Assembly: GCF_028622875.1 (NCBI RefSeq)
Contig: NZ_CP117712.1
Coordinates: 1 to 27,477, forward strand
DNA length: 27,477 nt
DNA from: Streptomyces sp. MMBL 11-1
GTDB taxonomy: Bacteria; Actinomycetota; Actinomycetes; Streptomycetales; Streptomycetaceae
Direction: 5' to 3'
Below, one piece after another: positions 9,301 through 16,434 of this stretch. Positions within the stretch are counted from its first letter, which is position 1. Each line of letters starts with the position of its first letter. Both the position numbers and the translations under genes were made by a program. Under the pieces are notes generated by a model that searched no databases, was not told the DNA's origin, and worked only from the letters and a program-made list of their open reading frames with translations.

Positions 9301-9323
9301 CGGCCGGGCCCGCCCGCCGGCCG
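9301..9323 (+). terminator. GC-rich hairpin after the large gene
   Basis: CGGCCGG (9301-9307) pairs with CCGGCCG (9317-9323) around a 9-base loop, one base after the stop codon of the 1161-aa gene. There is no U-run, as is common for Streptomyces terminators. Confidence 0.5.
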
Positions 9324-9364
9324 TCCTCCGGTCTCCGCTCGCCCGGCCACGGTGTGCCTGGCCG

Positions 9365-9780
9365 GTGCCGAAGGACCACGTGTTGGAGTTGCCGGTGTCG
9401 CTGCCCGTCCGCGCCGCACGCGTCCTGCAACTGGCCGGCTGGGTGAAGGCGCTGAGCGAGCACACCGAGCACCTGCTGCTCGCCGACGAGGTGACCGGCA
9501 TGTGGTCGACCGCCCCGTGCCCTCGAGCACCTGGCCGCCGCCCCGGACACCGCCCGCCCGGGCCGGCCGCCCGCGCCCGGACAAGCAGTCGCCGGGGGTC
9601 TGGACACGCTGCGCCTGGCGCTGGCCGGCGCCCTGCCCCGCCGGTGTTGTCCGCCCGCTGTTCCCGTACGTCCGTGACGATCCGGCCCGGGGGTGCCGCG
9701 CCGGTCTCGCCGAGGACCTGCCGGCCACCGGGTCCTGCTCGCCCTCAACCGCCCGCCGCCCGCCCGTCGGCCCGTGTCCA
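9365..9780 (+). pseudogene. Decayed third copy of the large paralogue
   Basis: Fragments in different frames match successive parts of the large paralogues. LPVRAARVLQLAGW and EHTEHLLLADEVTGMW (9365-9510) correspond to LVPLHGRAARVLELA and EEHAPHLLLTDERAGTW. A frame change then gives LEHLAAAPDTA (from about 9523), and another gives VRPLFPYVRDDPARG (about 9645-9690), matching VRGLLPHVLSSGRAEG. The fragments keep the order of the full gene but lack its first 200 or so residues and everything after about residue 340. No functional product is expected. It lies directly downstream of the intact copy, so three copies once stood in tandem. Confidence 0.7.
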
Positions 9781-9807
9781 CAGGCCGCTGGCCAGAGGCT
9801 GCACCGC

Positions 9808-10068
9808 ATGACGATCTCTTCGAATGCTTCCGTTGTCACCGCGCCGGAGAGCGGCCCGGTGGCGCACCGTGCCGCTTGGCTCTGCCCCGGCTGCTACTCC
9901 AACGTGCCTGCCGACCGTGTGCCCAAGGACTCGTGCGTGGGCCGCTGCGCGTTGGTACACGAGGACAGCGACGCCTGCCGCAACTGCCGGGAGTGGCTGT
10001 GCGTCGGGTGCGGCAAGCATCCCGTGGACGGTGTGCTGACGCTCTGCCCGATGTGCTGCGACGACTGA
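9808..10068 (+). CDS. Cysteine-rich zinc-binding-type small protein
   Basis: This 86-aa protein has eleven cysteines in paired arrangements: CPGC, a CVGRC pair, CRNC, CVGCGKH and CPMCC near the C-terminus. Such CxxC pairs normally bind two or more zinc ions as a double zinc ribbon or treble clef, serving protein or nucleic-acid binding. The first 25 residues look unstructured. The ATG at 9808 is the first in the frame that leaves out sequence belonging to the upstream pseudogene. Its stop lies 4 bases before the GTG of the endonuclease VII-like gene, so the two are probably cotranscribed and translationally coupled. A partnership with that nuclease is inference. Confidence 0.75.
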   Translation: MTISSNASVVTAPESGPVAHRAAWLCPGCYSNVPADRVPKDSCVGRCALVHEDSDACRNCREWLCVGCGKHPVDGVLTLCPMCCDD

Positions 10069-10072
10069 GCCG

Positions 10073-11041
10073 GTGAACGGTTCGACGTGGCCGGCGGACG
10101 GGCTCCGGGAGCGCCTGGCCGTGCTGCGGGGGTGGGCGCGAGGGGTGAGACCGGCCCGTGGTGCCCCGGCAGCCGTGCCGGAGCAGGAGACGACGCCCGC
10201 CTCCGCGCCCGGTCCGGCGCCTTCCGCTGCTGCGTCCCCTGCCGGTGACGGACCTGGTGGGCGGCGTGGTACCGGGAGCCCGGGAGCGCCGCCGGCACCG
10301 GTATCGCGCGGCGCCCGGATCGTGCCGGTGCCGGTGGTGCCGCGCGCCCGGTGGGAGGCCCGCCGTACTCCGCCGCTCCTGTACGCGCGGATGTCCCATA
10401 GCCAGCGGGCCGCCTACCGCGACCGTCACCCGCAGTGCCGGCTGTGCCGGTGCCGCCCGACGGCCGCCGTCGACCACGACGCGGTCACGGGGCACGTGCG
10501 CGGCGCGGTGTGCCGCAGCTGCAACAGCTGGCTGGGGTCGATGGAGGCGGCGCTGCGCGTCCCCGCGCGCGCCATGCAGCAGCAGGCGGCCTCCCTGCAC
10601 TGGAGGTTCGAGGCCGACGGCACGGACGCGCTGGCCCACTACGCGGGCGAGTTGTCGTATCTGGGGCTGACCGTCAAGGAGTTCGCCGGCGGACTGCTCG
10701 CGGTGCGCCGGCTGCTGGCGGTGCCGTGTGTGTACTGGACCGACCAGGCCGCAGGGCCTGCCCGTGAGACCGGGTGGACGAAGACCGGGCCCCTGGCGGA
10801 CGCCGAGGAGGCCGAGCGGCACCATCGCCGTCTGCGAAGCGCTTGCGGAGTCGCCGTTGTCGTCACCGCGTTCGAGCCGGACGACGGCGTGAACAGCCCT
10901 TCTCCCCGCGGTCTGGTCAAGTCCTTCACCGGCAGCCCCCAGCACCACTACGGCAGCCGGCGCACCGGCCTGGACCGCAGCGGCCCGCCCGGCGGCGGCC
11001 AGCAGGGGCCGGGCGGGCCCGGGCAGCCAGGCCGGGAATGA
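10073..11041 (+). CDS. Endonuclease VII-like HNH nuclease
   Basis: This 322-aa protein carries the zinc-stabilised HNH fold of the recombination endonuclease VII family at about residues 121-163. It contains QCRLCRCRP, then VDHDAVTGHVRGAVCRSCN, then SWLG. The two CxxC pairs bind zinc, and DHD...TG..RG..C..CN..LG is the family signature around the catalytic histidine. In phage T4 the enzyme resolves branched DNA; actinobacterial relatives occur in phages and plasmids and mostly have no tested role. The first 85 or so residues are a Pro/Ala-rich linker. The region after the nuclease motif (about residues 165-290) is not recognised, and the C-terminal 30 residues are Gly/Pro-rich. The GTG at 10073 is 4 bases after the zinc-protein stop. 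Confidence 0.85.
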   Translation: MNGSTWPADGLRERLAVLRGWARGVRPARGAPAAVPEQETTPASAPGPAPSAAASPAGDGPGGRRGTGSPGAPPAPVSRGARIVPVPVVPRARWEARRTPPLLYARMSHSQRAAYRDRHPQCRLCRCRPTAAVDHDAVTGHVRGAVCRSCNSWLGSMEAALRVPARAMQQQAASLHWRFEADGTDALAHYAGELSYLGLTVKEFAGGLLAVRRLLAVPCVYWTDQAAGPARETGWTKTGPLADAEEAERHHRRLRSACGVAVVVTAFEPDDGVNSPSPRGLVKSFTGSPQHHYGSRRTGLDRSGPPGGGQQGPGGPGQPGRE

Positions 11042-11232
11042 CCGACGAGCCCGTGTGCCCGCCCGCTCCCGCGCTCTGTCGCCGAACCTCGGCCGTACCG
11101 CGACCGGTCCCCGGCGCCCGGTCGCGGTACGAAGCAGCTGCGCCCGGCGCTGGTCGAGGGGACCGCCCGGGGGCGCTCGACCGGCTGACTGGTCCGGGCC
11201 CCGGGGCCGGCCGGGTCGGGAATGATCGGGGG

Positions 11233-12186
11233 ATGAGCGATGACCACCTCTCTGCCGAGCCGGCTCCCGCCCCGGCGCCGCGCCCCGATGCCCGTTCCGA
11301 TGGCCGGGACGAGCTGCGCGCCCTGGCGGCGCCGCGGCGGCTCTTCGTGGACGAGCCCGTGTTCACCGCCGAGGGGCTGCCGGGGACGTTCCGGCTGCAG
11401 TTGTTCACCGCGCCCGGGGTACGCCCGGTCGCGGTGGCGACCCAGATCGCCGGCGAGGAGGGGATGGGGCTGATGAACGGAGTCGAGCGGTACGCGGGCG
11501 CGGTGTGGGAGCGGCACTGCCCCGGGCACGAGGTCCCGCCGGTGTGGGTGGAGCGGCAGCTGTGGCCGGAAGGATCACGGCAGGAGGCCCCTTTCCGGCG
11601 GGTGGCGTTCGCCGGCGCCGACGGCTACCGGCCCAACGGCCCGCACTGGACGGCGATCACGCACGAGGAACTGCAGGACCTGGTCGGCACGGAGGTGGCC
11701 GTCGGCCGCGGCGACGGCTACGTGCCGCGCCCCGCCGCGCCCGAGCCCCGGCTGGTGTTCGAGGAGTTCGCGGTGGCCCGGCTCGGGCGGCCGGAGCCGT
11801 TCCGCGAGCCCGGCTGCATGCCGGCCGGGGTGCGGTGGTGGCGGCGCTGGACGCGGCAGGTCCTGCCGGACCGCGGAGCCCGGACGTGCTGTTGGTACCA
11901 CGGCGGCGACTGGCACAGGGTCAGCGCGATGGCGCTCGACGTCCTCCGACGGGCCCGGACGCAGAGGGTGGAGGCCGACGACATGGAGAAGTTCGCCGTG
12001 GCCCACGCGGCCGCGGCCGGAGCCACCGGCTGGGAGACACGGGCGCTCGCCACCCTGTTCAGCATCGCGGACGCGATCCAGCCCGACAGCGAGACCGGCT
12101 ACATCAACGGCCAGCACCGGTCCCAGGCCCTGCTGGAGGCGGGGGTGCGCCGCACCGTCGTCCTGCGCCACGTCCACGCGGCGTAG
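11233..12186 (+). CDS. Unknown protein with C-terminal INGQHRSQALLEAG motif
   Basis: This 317-aa soluble protein starts with an Ala/Pro-rich stretch followed by a folded-looking acidic and aromatic body. The C-terminus has ETGYINGQHRSQALLEAGVR, a block I associate with an uncharacterised family in Streptomyces plasmids and islands; that is recollection, not a search result. The motif also resembles the GQHR segment of ParB/DGQHR-type proteins, but no other part of that fold is evident. The ATG at 11233 follows GATCGGGGG; the frame is open far upstream, but that sequence overlaps the nuclease gene and looks non-coding. It lies 191 bases after the nuclease stop, in the same direction. Confidence 0.85.
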   Translation: MSDDHLSAEPAPAPAPRPDARSDGRDELRALAAPRRLFVDEPVFTAEGLPGTFRLQLFTAPGVRPVAVATQIAGEEGMGLMNGVERYAGAVWERHCPGHEVPPVWVERQLWPEGSRQEAPFRRVAFAGADGYRPNGPHWTAITHEELQDLVGTEVAVGRGDGYVPRPAAPEPRLVFEEFAVARLGRPEPFREPGCMPAGVRWWRRWTRQVLPDRGARTCCWYHGGDWHRVSAMALDVLRRARTQRVEADDMEKFAVAHAAAAGATGWETRALATLFSIADAIQPDSETGYINGQHRSQALLEAGVRRTVVLRHVHAA

Positions 12187-12473
12187 CCGAGCTCGGCGGG
12201 CGGTGTGCACGACCCCGTACCGTCGACGGCCAGCCCGCCCACACCCTGCCGGCCCCGCGGCGCCGAGCCCCGCTCCGCTCCGCCCGCGCGATGGCCGGCG
12301 CAGCCGCCGGAACCGCGCGGCCGCTCCTCACCGCCGCCGCGATGGCGGGGCCCGGGGCCGCCCGTTGACCGAGCCGCCCCGCTGCGCCCTGTGAGCTCGT
12401 GAGCCGGGTGCGCTGTTCCAGCCTGCTGGCGCTGCGCTCTGCTGCATCCTGCTGAGTCAGTGAACTAGCAGGT
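12187..12473. other. Spacer without a supported gene
   Basis: Open frames here are Pro/Arg-rich and look like shadows. A loose inverted repeat (GGCGGGC near 12196, GCCCGCC near 12234) follows the stop at 12186 and might terminate the upstream gene. From about 12420 the sequence becomes rich in CTGCT repeats and less GC-rich, leading into the 13-bp repeat array. Confidence 0.4.
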
Positions 12474-12525
12474 CACGCTGTATGAGCACGCTGATATAGC
12501 GCGCTATGGCAGCACGCTTGTGTGT
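12474..12525 (+). repeat. Four 13-bp-spaced CACGCT repeats with central palindrome
   Basis: Four units lie exactly 13 bp apart: CACGCTGTATGAG (12474), CACGCTGATATAG (12487), CGCGCTATGGCAG (12500) and CACGCTTGTGTGT (12513). Overlapping them is a perfect 12-bp palindrome, ATAGCGCGCTAT (12496-12507), extended by GCTG and CAGC to 24 bp. The region is less GC-rich than its surroundings. Such arrays are typical binding sites for replication initiators, partition proteins or repressors. No matching protein is identified in the window. Confidence 0.5.
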
Positions 12526-12980
12526 CATGAAATCCAAGCGCGGTGTTCTTACGTGCTGATCGTGTGTGCTTCACGGATGGCAACTTCCGTGCGGTGGCGG
12601 GTGAGAGGCCGATCGCCTGAACTGGGTGTTCTGTGGCCGGCAGGGCTGGGACCGTGATGGCTACGAGGGAGATTCGGGCGGTGCCGGCAGGGGTCGGCTT
12701 CTGCGGGGCGGTCAGGACGCGGAGTTCGGCCGGTGGTTCGTGCGGGGGCTCGGCGTCGCGGGGTCGGGGCCGTCCCGCGAACTCGGTCGGGGCGGGGGCT
12801 GACCGCATGGCGGAAGCCTTCGGCGGCCGGCGCGGTTCCCCGGCCCGCGCGCCCTGCGAGGTGCTGGAGCGGGTGGCGGTCCAGCACGCGGCGCCCACCG
12901 GGGGAGCAGCGTGCCGCCGGGCACCGCGAGGAAGACTCCGGCCGGCTGAACCGACGCCGCTTCGAGCCCGACCGCCCCGG
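12526..12980. other. Spacer without a supported gene
   Basis: All open frames on both strands here are Arg/Pro/Ala-rich with no good start or ribosome binding site. A few stretches look faintly protein-like (for example LERVAVQHAAPTGGAACRR on the plus strand), but nothing can be supported. Confidence 0.35.
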
Positions 12981-13030
12981 GTGTCCGGTTTCAGCGGAGG
13001 TGGCGAACCACCTGCTGAATCCGGCGAGCC
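12981..13030 (-). repeat. Left 50-bp inverted repeat with UUCG-type hairpin
   Basis: Read on the minus strand, this 50-bp block matches the block at 13601-13650 at 39 of 50 positions. It folds as TCAG...CTGA (outer) and AGGTGG-TTCG-CCACCT (inner). It flanks the gene at 13120 on the left in inverted orientation. Confidence 0.7.
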
Positions 13031-13119
13031 GCAGTTCGGGGCGCCCAAAGACGTAGTTGGGGGTCGGGATGACTGGGCAGAATGAGGCACACCCCAACTC
13101 GGCTACGGAGGCGAAGGAT

Positions 13120-13578
13120 GTGACGAGACGCTTGGTGCACATGCGGTTGCGGTGGGGAAGGCGTTACGTGGAGGCTGAACTGTGGCGGCGCTCGGACGCA
13201 CGGCAGCGGAAGGCAGCAGCGGTCGCCGTCGACAGCCGCACGGCGGTGCTGGCCTCCCTTCTGACCCAGGGGCTCGGCACGCGAGTGATGGTGTCGGAGA
13301 CACCTTGGGGAACCGGGCTGTATCTCCTGGACCATGAGGGCCGGCCGCTCCGGAACTGGGGGGACGCGCCGGACCACACCAAGCCAGCCACCCACGCTGT
13401 GCGGGTGGCGATCGTCCCAGGCGATCCAGACGAACCGGTGGACGTCTACCTCGACCCGGTCGCGGACACAGAGGTCGAGTACGCAGGGAATGAAGCCCAC
13501 CCAGTGGAGGATGCGGCCGGGCGGTTGATCCGTCACTACCGCCCCGCCTTTCCCCGCGCGGAGGCCGCCGGGCGGTAG
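13120..13578 (+). CDS. Unknown protein inside a repeat-flanked unit
   Basis: From the GTG at 13120 the product is 152 aa. This start is preferred because GGAGG lies 8 bases upstream with GAAGG after it; the frame is also open to an ATG at 13069 (169 aa), which has only a G-rich run ahead of it. The N-terminal 40 residues are basic and helical (TRRLVHMRLRWGRRYVEAEL). The rest is mixed and acidic, with VSETPWGTGLYLLDHEGRPL and PDEPVDVYLDPVADTEVE. No family is recognised. The base use is somewhat less GC-rich than in the neighbours. It stands alone between inverted 50-bp repeats, which may mean that it arrived as a small cassette. Confidence 0.7.
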   Translation: MTRRLVHMRLRWGRRYVEAELWRRSDARQRKAAAVAVDSRTAVLASLLTQGLGTRVMVSETPWGTGLYLLDHEGRPLRNWGDAPDHTKPATHAVRVAIVPGDPDEPVDVYLDPVADTEVEYAGNEAHPVEDAAGRLIRHYRPAFPRAEAAGR

Positions 13579-13600
13579 GCCGATGGCCTCCGCACCGCTG

Positions 13601-13650
13601 GGCTCGCCAGATTCGGCAGGCGATTCGCCGCCTTTACTGAGACTGAACAC
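13601..13650 (+). repeat. Right 50-bp inverted repeat with UUCG-type hairpin
   Basis: This partner of the block at 12981-13030 begins 23 bases after the stop codon at 13578. The hairpin is TCGG...CTGA (outer) and AGGCGA-TTCG-CCGCCT (inner, one mismatch). The fourth inner pair is C-G here and T-A in the other copy, a compensating change. It may serve as the terminator for the gene it follows. Confidence 0.7.
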
Positions 13651-13745
13651 CGGGCCGGCCGGTAACGCTGCGCCCCGGCCCGGCCGGTGGCCTCCGGGGC
13701 GGCCTGCGAGGGTTCCGGCCGCCCGGGGCCCGGGCCGCCCGGCCG

Positions 13746-14426
13746 CTATGCCTCCCGCGGCGTGTCCTGCTCGATCCCGAGAGCGCGGGCGACCTCGTCG
13801 AACACGTCGGGGTCGACGGGCCTGGGGGTGTCGAACGGCCAGTCCAGATCGACGATGACGGGCCTGTAGGAGTCCATCTGGCCAGCGGACAGGTCGACCG
13901 GGAGGGCCCGGGGCCCGTTCGCTTCGGCGAGGAGCCGGGCGAAGTCCCCTGCACTGGTACGGGTTTTGCCCGTGCCTCCGGGCTTGATGTGCTTCTCGGC
14001 CAGGAGCCGGCGCGAGAGGTCCTCCAGGTGCGGGATCCGGGCGGCGGCGGTGGGCGGGGCGGTCAGGGCGCGGGCCTGGTCGGCGGTCATGCCGGTGGCG
14101 GCGACGAGGGCCCGGACGGTGTGGTCGTCCAGGCCCTCGGCGAGGTCGTCCAGGCGGCCGGTGGCCGAGGTGCCGGGCTGAAGGCCCAGGAGTTCCATCG
14201 CGCGGTGCTGCTGGACTCCGGCGGCTGCGGCGACGCGTTTCACGTAGGCGTCGAGCCGCTCGGCGGGCCGGGGGAGAGGAGCGGCGGGGATCCGGGCCGG
14301 GAGGCCCTGCTGCTGCTCGGCGCGGGCGGCAACCTCGCGCCGGGCCTGTTCCAGGGTGATGCCGGGGTGGGTGCGCTTGTACGCGCGTACGGCGCGGTCC
14401 TGCTGGCGGTTGTTGCGGTGGGTCAT
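13746..14426 (-). CDS. Helical unknown protein (THPGITLEQARREVA)
   Basis: This 226-aa, largely helical, Ala/Arg-rich protein starts at the ATG at 14426 (THRNNRQQDRAVRAYKRTHP), with a purine-rich GAGAGACC just before it. An N-terminal basic helix pair includes HPGITLEQARREVAARAEQQ. Next is a VQQHRAMELLGLQPG segment and a helical middle with GMTADQARALT. The C-terminal part ends with VIVDLDWPFDTPRPVDPDVF. I do not recognise a domain; the front part could be a small DNA- or protein-binding helical unit. It is the last gene of the leftward series that begins at the inverted-repeat site at 15918, but a strong hairpin (14606-14647) lies between it and the previous gene, so it may have its own promoter. 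A TACGAT hexamer at 14597-14602 (minus strand) is a possible -10. Confidence 0.8.
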   Translation of the reverse strand: MTHRNNRQQDRAVRAYKRTHPGITLEQARREVAARAEQQQGLPARIPAAPLPRPAERLDAYVKRVAAAAGVQQHRAMELLGLQPGTSATGRLDDLAEGLDDHTVRALVAATGMTADQARALTAPPTAAARIPHLEDLSRRLLAEKHIKPGGTGKTRTSAGDFARLLAEANGPRALPVDLSAGQMDSYRPVIVDLDWPFDTPRPVDPDVFDEVARALGIEQDTPREA

Positions 14427-14605
14427 GGTCTCTCGCGTCCTTCGTCGGCCGGGTGCCCCACACGCGTCGGCCGTCCGGGAGGGAGGGCATGACGAGTTGC
14501 TCGCGCGAGTCTCAGACGTCTTGGTCCCCTGGCGACGGTGTGGGCGTCGAGGTGGTGGTGGACCGGGCGCGGCGCGGTTGCCCTTGGTGCACGGCCATCG
14601 TAGTG

Positions 14606-14647
14606 GCCCCGCCCCGGCACGAGTACGGGGCCCGGCCGGGGCGGGGC
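14606..14647 (-). terminator. 13-bp-stem hairpin after the 119-aa gene
   Basis: GCCCCGCCCCGGC (14606-14618) pairs perfectly with GCCGGGGCGGGGC (14635-14647) around a 16-base loop. It starts 2 bases after the stop of the leftward gene at 14650. No U-run follows, as is common in Streptomyces. Confidence 0.65.
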
Positions 14648-14649
14648 GC

Positions 14650-15009
14650 TCACGCGTCGACCCAGTCCTCCCACCGGGGGCGGCTGAGGCGGACGCTGAA
14701 CGTGTACGTGGCATCACCGGCGCGGTCGAGGCTGGCGGCGTGCTGGTGGGTGGTGAGGAATTCGCAGACGGTCAGGCTGGCGTGCGTGCTGTCGTCGACG
14801 GGGTGGTCGAGGGAGTGCAGCGGTTCGCCTTCGTAGGGCGGCCACTGGTAGGCGCCGAGTACCTCGGCGCGGGTCCATGCCCAGCTGGTGGCGGCGGTCG
14901 GGGTCGCGGCGCGGACGCGTATCACGTCGGCGCTGTCGGGGACGAGCGCGCGCAGCGTGTCGACGGCGGGGGTGCGGCGGGGCTGGTCGGGGCTGGCGTA
15001 CGGGCCCAT
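14650..15009 (-). CDS. Small unknown protein, VIRVRAAT family
   Basis: This 119-aa protein starts at the ATG at 15009, with AAGGAG 9 bases upstream. It has a mixed alpha/beta look, with DVIRVRAATPTAATSWAWTR at about residues 28-47 and a C-terminal TYTFSVRLSRPRWEDWVDA. The VIRVRAAT segment recurs in the short frame at 15385-15504, suggesting that the two are paralogues and that the latter is a remnant. No known domain is recognised. It lies in the leftward series of small genes downstream of the inverted-repeat site at 15918 and is followed at once by a strong hairpin. Confidence 0.82.
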   Translation of the reverse strand: MGPYASPDQPRRTPAVDTLRALVPDSADVIRVRAATPTAATSWAWTRAEVLGAYQWPPYEGEPLHSLDHPVDDSTHASLTVCEFLTTHQHAASLDRAGDATYTFSVRLSRPRWEDWVDA

Positions 15010-15152
15010 GCGGGGTGGCTCCTTGGGGGTGTTGGCGCGATCAGCGCCGGGCCGGGCGTCTGCTGGGGGAGGAGGCGGTCTTGTGCGGTGCGAGAGACGT
15101 GCCGTACGGCGGCTCCGGCGGTCCCCCGGCGCGGTGGTGCGGGCCGGGGCGG

Positions 15153-15391
15153 TCAGACCGTGGTGAGCTGGGCGAAGGGCGTGAAGTCCACGATGACGAC
15201 GCGCTCGCCGGGCTCGACGGGGATCTCCGCGCGATCGCGCGTGGCGAAGTCGCGGTGGCCGACCGGGAAGCTGTGGATCACCCGGCGCAGGCGGCTGCAC
15301 TGGAACCGAGCCGTGTCGGAGGCGAGGGTGATCGTGCCCCAGCGGCCGTCGGGGCAGGTGATCCGGCGGAAGTCGGGCCGGGGTTCAGCAC
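15153..15391 (-). pseudogene. Frameshifted small gene, VDFTPFAQ family
   Basis: The coding frame is clear from about 15380 down to the TGA at 15153 (PRPDFRRITCPDGRWGTITL through RVVIVDFTPFAQLTTV). It lacks any start codon except an internal GTG at 15281, which would leave 42 residues. A GTG at 15391 overlaps the stop of the upstream short frame in the usual coupled way (GTGCTGA) but is one base out of frame. A single-base loss in the following C-run (AACCCC) would explain this. Two more decayed copies of the same gene lie near 16172 and 18612. The family is unknown. A sequencing error is possible, in which case the gene is intact at about 79 aa. Confidence 0.6.
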
Positions 15392-15504
15392 GGGGTCTCC
15401 TGGCGGTCCGCGGGCGGGGGCTGAACGGTGGTGGTGAAGCCGGGCTGTTCCCGGACTCGCGGCCCGGGGGCTGCGGGCCGGGTGGCGGCGCGTACGCGGA
15501 TCAC
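15385..15504 (-). CDS. Short VIRVRAAT-family frame, probably a remnant
   Basis: From the GTG at 15504 this frame encodes 39 residues (VIRVRAATRPAAPGPRVREQ onward, ending PPPADRQETPC). The start matches an internal part of the 119-aa protein encoded at 14650, so the N-terminal portion appears to be missing. No ribosome binding site precedes the GTG. The frame is continuous with that of the upstream gene past its TGA. It may be a truncated paralogue or simply non-coding. Confidence 0.3.
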   Translation of the reverse strand: MIRVRAATRPAAPGPRVREQPGFTTTVQPPPADRQETPC

Positions 15505-15540
15505 GGCGGGAGTCGAGGGGGTGGACGGCCCGTGCGGGGG

Positions 15541-15810
15541 TCAGCGGCGCTTGCGGCGCCGGGGCCGGGGGCGCTCCCCGGCGAGGGTGCGTTCGCGCGT
15601 CGTGACGGTGTACACGCGTTCGCGCAGGTCGAAGACCACCCAGGGCCCGTCGCCGTTACTGCTGGAGGCGTACGGCTGGTGCTGCCAGTTGTTGGCGGTG
15701 CCGTAGCGGTCGTGGAAGTCGGGGTGGACGCCGGCGGCGACGAGCGCGTTCAAGGCGCCCTTGAGGTTCTGCCAGAGGGGGGCGGTGTCGGGCTGCGTGA
15801 TGGTCTCCAT
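15541..15810 (-). CDS. Small unknown protein, first gene after IR site 1
   Basis: This 89-aa protein starts at the ATG at 15810 (METITQPDTAPLW), with CGGAG about 12 bases upstream. Residues 10-65 look folded (GALNALVAAGVHPDFHDRYG, then DGPWVVFDLRERVYTV). The last 20 residues are a basic tail ending in RPRPRRRKRR, which suggests nucleic-acid contact. No family is recognised. It is the first gene downstream of the promoter-like inverted repeat at 15918-15969, with a predicted 5' leader of a little over 110 bases. It heads a leftward run of small genes. Confidence 0.8.
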   Translation of the reverse strand: METITQPDTAPLWQNLKGALNALVAAGVHPDFHDRYGTANNWQHQPYASSSNGDGPWVVFDLRERVYTVTTRERTLAGERPRPRRRKRR

Positions 15811-15917
15811 CGGTCGGCGCTCCGTTCTGTGCGGGGTGGTGTCTGCCGGGCCGCCGTGACGCTTGGGTGTGCGGGGCGGCGCGATCGGGTCGCCGGGCCG
15901 TTCCGGCCCGCTCTTTT

Positions 15918-15969
15918 GTCTATTAAGACTGTACGTAATGTGGGGGCTCTTTTGCAAGTCTTAATAGAC
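15918..15969 (-). promoter_or_regulatory. Inverted-repeat operator-promoter, site 1
   Basis: GTCTATTAAGACT (15918-15930) and AGTCTTAATAGAC (15957-15969) form a perfect 13-bp inverted repeat with a 26-base spacer. On the minus strand TTGCAA and TACAGT lie 18 bases apart, partly inside the arms, and fit -35 and -10 hexamers. The arms are about 30 percent GC in DNA of over 70 percent. It points at the gene at 15541-15810. Confidence 0.75.
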
Positions 15970-16383
15970 GAGAGGGGTGGAGGTGTGGGCCCTGGTGGAC
16001 AGGTCCCGGGCGGCGGGCTCGGCGAAGGACATGACCGACCGACGTACGGGCCCAAGGGGCGGCTGCGGGGGTGTTGGGCGGGCTCGTGATCGCAGGGCGG
16101 ACGTCTGCCGAGCAGGGGGCGCCGCGTCGCGGAGGCGAGGGAAGGGGGCGCCGGCGGGCTGGTCTCGGGAAGCGGTGAGCTGGGCGCCGTTGGCGAAGCC
16201 CACGGCGGCGTGCCGCTGCGCCCGAGGGGTGTCCCCGGCCGCACGTTCGCCGACGAGGGCCGGGCGGCGCCGGGCCGCGGACCCGCTCGGCGGGGTGCGG
16301 GTGGAGGCCGGCGCGGGGCTGCCGGACCGGTGGCGCGTTACGCCTCCCGCCCGGGCTCCACGGGCACCTGCGCCGGGCGCCGC
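15970..16383. other. Mostly non-coding stretch upstream of site 1
   Basis: No intact gene is supported. Frames here are Arg/Gly/Pro-rich. The only recognisable content is the decayed copy near 16172 described separately. Confidence 0.4.
16172..16240 (-). pseudogene. Decayed copy of the VDFTPFAQ gene 3' end
   Basis: The plus strand reads GGTGAGCTGGGCG, identical to the DNA around the end of the gene at 15153, and continues with scattered matches. In translation VGFANGAQLTA corresponds to VDFTPFAQLTTV. The stop is lost and the remainder is not recognisable. Confidence 0.35.
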
Positions 16384-16434
16384 TCAGGGGGTTTGGGGCG
16401 TCTCCAGCACCTCGCACCGGTGGTGGTGCTGGGC
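16384..16434 (-). pseudogene. 3' fragment of the HHH..YEVLETTRTP gene
   Basis: The last 16 codons, AQHHHRCEVLETPQTP then TGA, match the end of the gene at 18811 (IQHHHSRYEVLETTRTP). Upstream of this the similarity stops, where the sequence joins a fragment of the TPR gene in the opposite direction. The order of fragments repeats that of the 18612-19038 block. Confidence 0.6.

Noticed and set aside
14512..14598. 28-codon minus-strand frame (AVHQGQPRRARSTTT)
   Set aside because: It starts inside a possible -10 hexamer and has no ribosome binding site or recognisable sequence; it is probably a leader region.
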